Shown here piece after piece: positions 63,601 to 64,000 of a stretch of 64,000 nucleotides of DNA. Origin of the DNA: Pseudo-nitzschia pungens (taxonomy: Eukaryota; Bacillariophyta; Bacillariophyceae; Bacillariales; Bacillariaceae); the NCBI GenBank assembly GCA_037355855.1, contig CM074759.1, positions 2,232,001 through 2,296,000 on the forward strand, given 5' to 3'. The position numbers and the translations under genes were made by a program. Within the stretch, counting starts at the first letter, position 1, and each line of letters starts with the position of its first letter. The notes beneath the pieces were generated by a model that saw only the letters and a program-made list of their open reading frames with translations, was not told where the DNA came from and ran no database searches.

Positions 63601-64000
63601 CTGCCCCGACAACTGCATTAAATATAAGAATCAACATTCTAAATATGGGAAGCTTCCACCGAAAGAAGCTCCACTATCACCATTCAACGAGGTGCACGTG
63701 GATCTTATAGGCCCTTGGAAGATCACGGCCCAAGGCAAGAACTACAACTTCAAGGCCCTAACATGTATTGATCCAGTCACCAATCTACTTGAAATCATCA
63801 GAATCAGAGACAAGTCCTCCCAGCATGTCTCAGACCAATTCAAGAATTGCTGGCTCTCCAGATATCCTAGACCTATCAGATGTATCCACGATAATGGCGG
63901 AGAGTTCCTTGGAGCTGAGTTCCAAACCACACTTAAGCAGTATGGAATTCAGTCCATTCCCACTACAGTGAAGAATCCCCAGTCCAACGCCATCTGCGAA
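60617..64000 (+). CDS. gypsy element C pol polyprotein, 3' incomplete
   Basis: It is open in the gag frame from 60617 to the window edge. After a linker come the protease (LLALLDSGSSGTLI, from 61181; YDLILGRDFL), reverse transcriptase (WVSDFRELNELLERRPYPIP, FTKIDLSMQYY, CTVYIDDIGIW near 62250), RNase H (LYTDASDLQLGAAIL near 62755, VYTDHKNL) and integrase (HCGSTRLHQ...CPDNC near 63520; VDLIGPW, IHDNGGEF, and the final QSNAICE supplying the last DDE Glu at the edge). All catalytic residues seen are intact. Confidence 0.93.
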   Translation, partial: MPKGSKPNKKPRASPKPAITLPPAPQDLDASTALLSGKTHGGDLPEKEGKEPTRWTIPVERSAKPAIAATTTNTVRFSNRSNTNMDPNQTPNRSKGTNASSTAATNRPLLSLARNWSTGTAKNLYCNPGNSRDYTKGGALEQNYLKLLSPAGNTSKNTAGPAPNKSNVAPILLTTVQYIQGIPTKSRPLLALLDSGSSGTLINKKALPFGTLPIRSKHRVLTTTANGSFDTTEYIIMKNTKLQEFGNYTIDRQEARLFHSPNCKYDLILGRDFLHLAKINLLFNTGAVQWMDRTIPMKDTSLYHESNHTMLMEELEDAELFADDLSFANPYKSKVILDRAYQETDPSTVAQQQSHMSKAEQQQFQEILNKYPNVFNGELGKYPHKKISLRLKPGSKPIHKKPYPVAYKREDLFKRELQNLCNDGVLKRCTGPAEWAFPTFIVPKKDNRVRWVSDFRELNELLERRPYPIPRIQDIMNKRGKYTHFTKIDLSMQYYCFELDDASKKLCTIVTPYGCYEYQRLPMGVKVSPDVAQQLMEDILQDTDCTVYIDDIGIWTNGSFALHMKTIDKILDRLNQNGLKCNPLKCDWAVQETDFLGYWMTPTAVKPWRKKIEAILHMDRPRTVTQVKSFLGAVGYYRDMWPRRSHVLAPLFDITGGPKKKQPQAAAIKGKQRKTPSSFTWGPAQDKAFQEMKAMIAADALNTYPDLNKPFELYTDASDLQLGAAILQDGKPIAYWSKKLSDAQKNYTTMEKELLAIVLCCKEYRKMLLGGVINVYTDHKNLTFRTLSVQRVLRWRLFLEEFGVNLTYVEGKTNVLADAFSRLPRMDPPTVGKKEALGKGTLVDFLKLEVPEQDEELFLTEFPNLFQHLCNDADQELQACLLNNECLVNLPNNQDMVCPVNYSNIYLHQQKDPTIKFKIQSKAFFHQELEGNNILCYANQSKPECWRIYIPASLINDTIKWYHLLLGHCGSTRLHQTISARFYADNLTNLCKSYICPDNCIKYKNQHSKYGKLPPKEAPLSPFNEVHVDLIGPWKITAQGKNYNFKALTCIDPVTNLLEIIRIRDKSSQHVSDQFKNCWLSRYPRPIRCIHDNGGEFLGAEFQTTLKQYGIQSIPTTVKNPQSNAICE

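Larger units (their letters stand above)
59124..64000 (+). mobile_element. Gypsy element C, runs off the window
   Basis: A plus-strand element with 5' LTR 59124-59449, leader, gag and most of pol; the 3' part lies beyond the window. It is inserted into a family B pol fragment. It belongs to the same family as the truncated copy at 34088-35920. Confidence 0.92.

Overview
This window looks like nuclear DNA of a photosynthetic stramenopile, most probably a pennate diatom. The evidence is eukaryotic genes with short GT-AG introns (about 110-250 bp, donors such as GTACGT and GTAAGT), Ty1/copia polyproteins of the type described from diatoms, a signal-peptide-plus-F presequence typical of diatom plastid proteins, and intergenic DNA rich in GTAC-containing palindromes. 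The species cannot be named from the sequence alone.

The left 14.5 kb is gene-dense. It holds the 3' part of a ubiquitin-specific protease, a small probably mitochondrial protein of unknown role, a second convergent ubiquitin protease of the same family, a 70-residue mitochondrial ATP synthase epsilon subunit in two short exons, a three-exon fused glutamine-dependent carbamoyl-phosphate synthetase with a plastid-like presequence, and a SWIM/RING-like zinc protein.

From 14.5 to 28 kb is transposon DNA. A scrambled copia element (minus strand) lies between two direct repeats of 1.80 and 1.79 kb. Part of each repeat is the 3' end of a neighbouring Zn2Cys6-like gene, so the LTRs appear chimeric. 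That gene is broken by TGA codons and by a solo LTR. A GC-rich broken ORF follows. A TPR-repeat gene occupies 29.0-31.6 kb. At 33.5-38.3 kb a decayed copia element (plus strand) has been hit by a gypsy fragment and by a solo LTR. At 38.58-40.90 kb is a non-autonomous element with hAT-like ends and an 8-bp target duplication, filled with a 181-bp satellite.

From 41.1 to 47.2 kb is a second housekeeping island: a monofunctional MTD1-type methylene-tetrahydrofolate dehydrogenase with an unexpected hydrophobic tail, ribosomal proteins eL36 and eL34 in divergent arrangement, and the ALG9 mannosyltransferase.

From 47.4 kb to the end are nested repeats. A fold-back element carries a 12-bp minisatellite. 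A gypsy element (A) is split by a nearly pristine gypsy element (B; identical 192-bp LTRs, 5-bp duplication, intact gag and pol). Then come a tandem-repeat block with a 150-bp unit and a maintained hairpin, another gypsy fragment, and a second gypsy family (C) that runs off the window. In both gypsy families gag and pol lie in one frame separated by TGA, which suggests a shared expression strategy.
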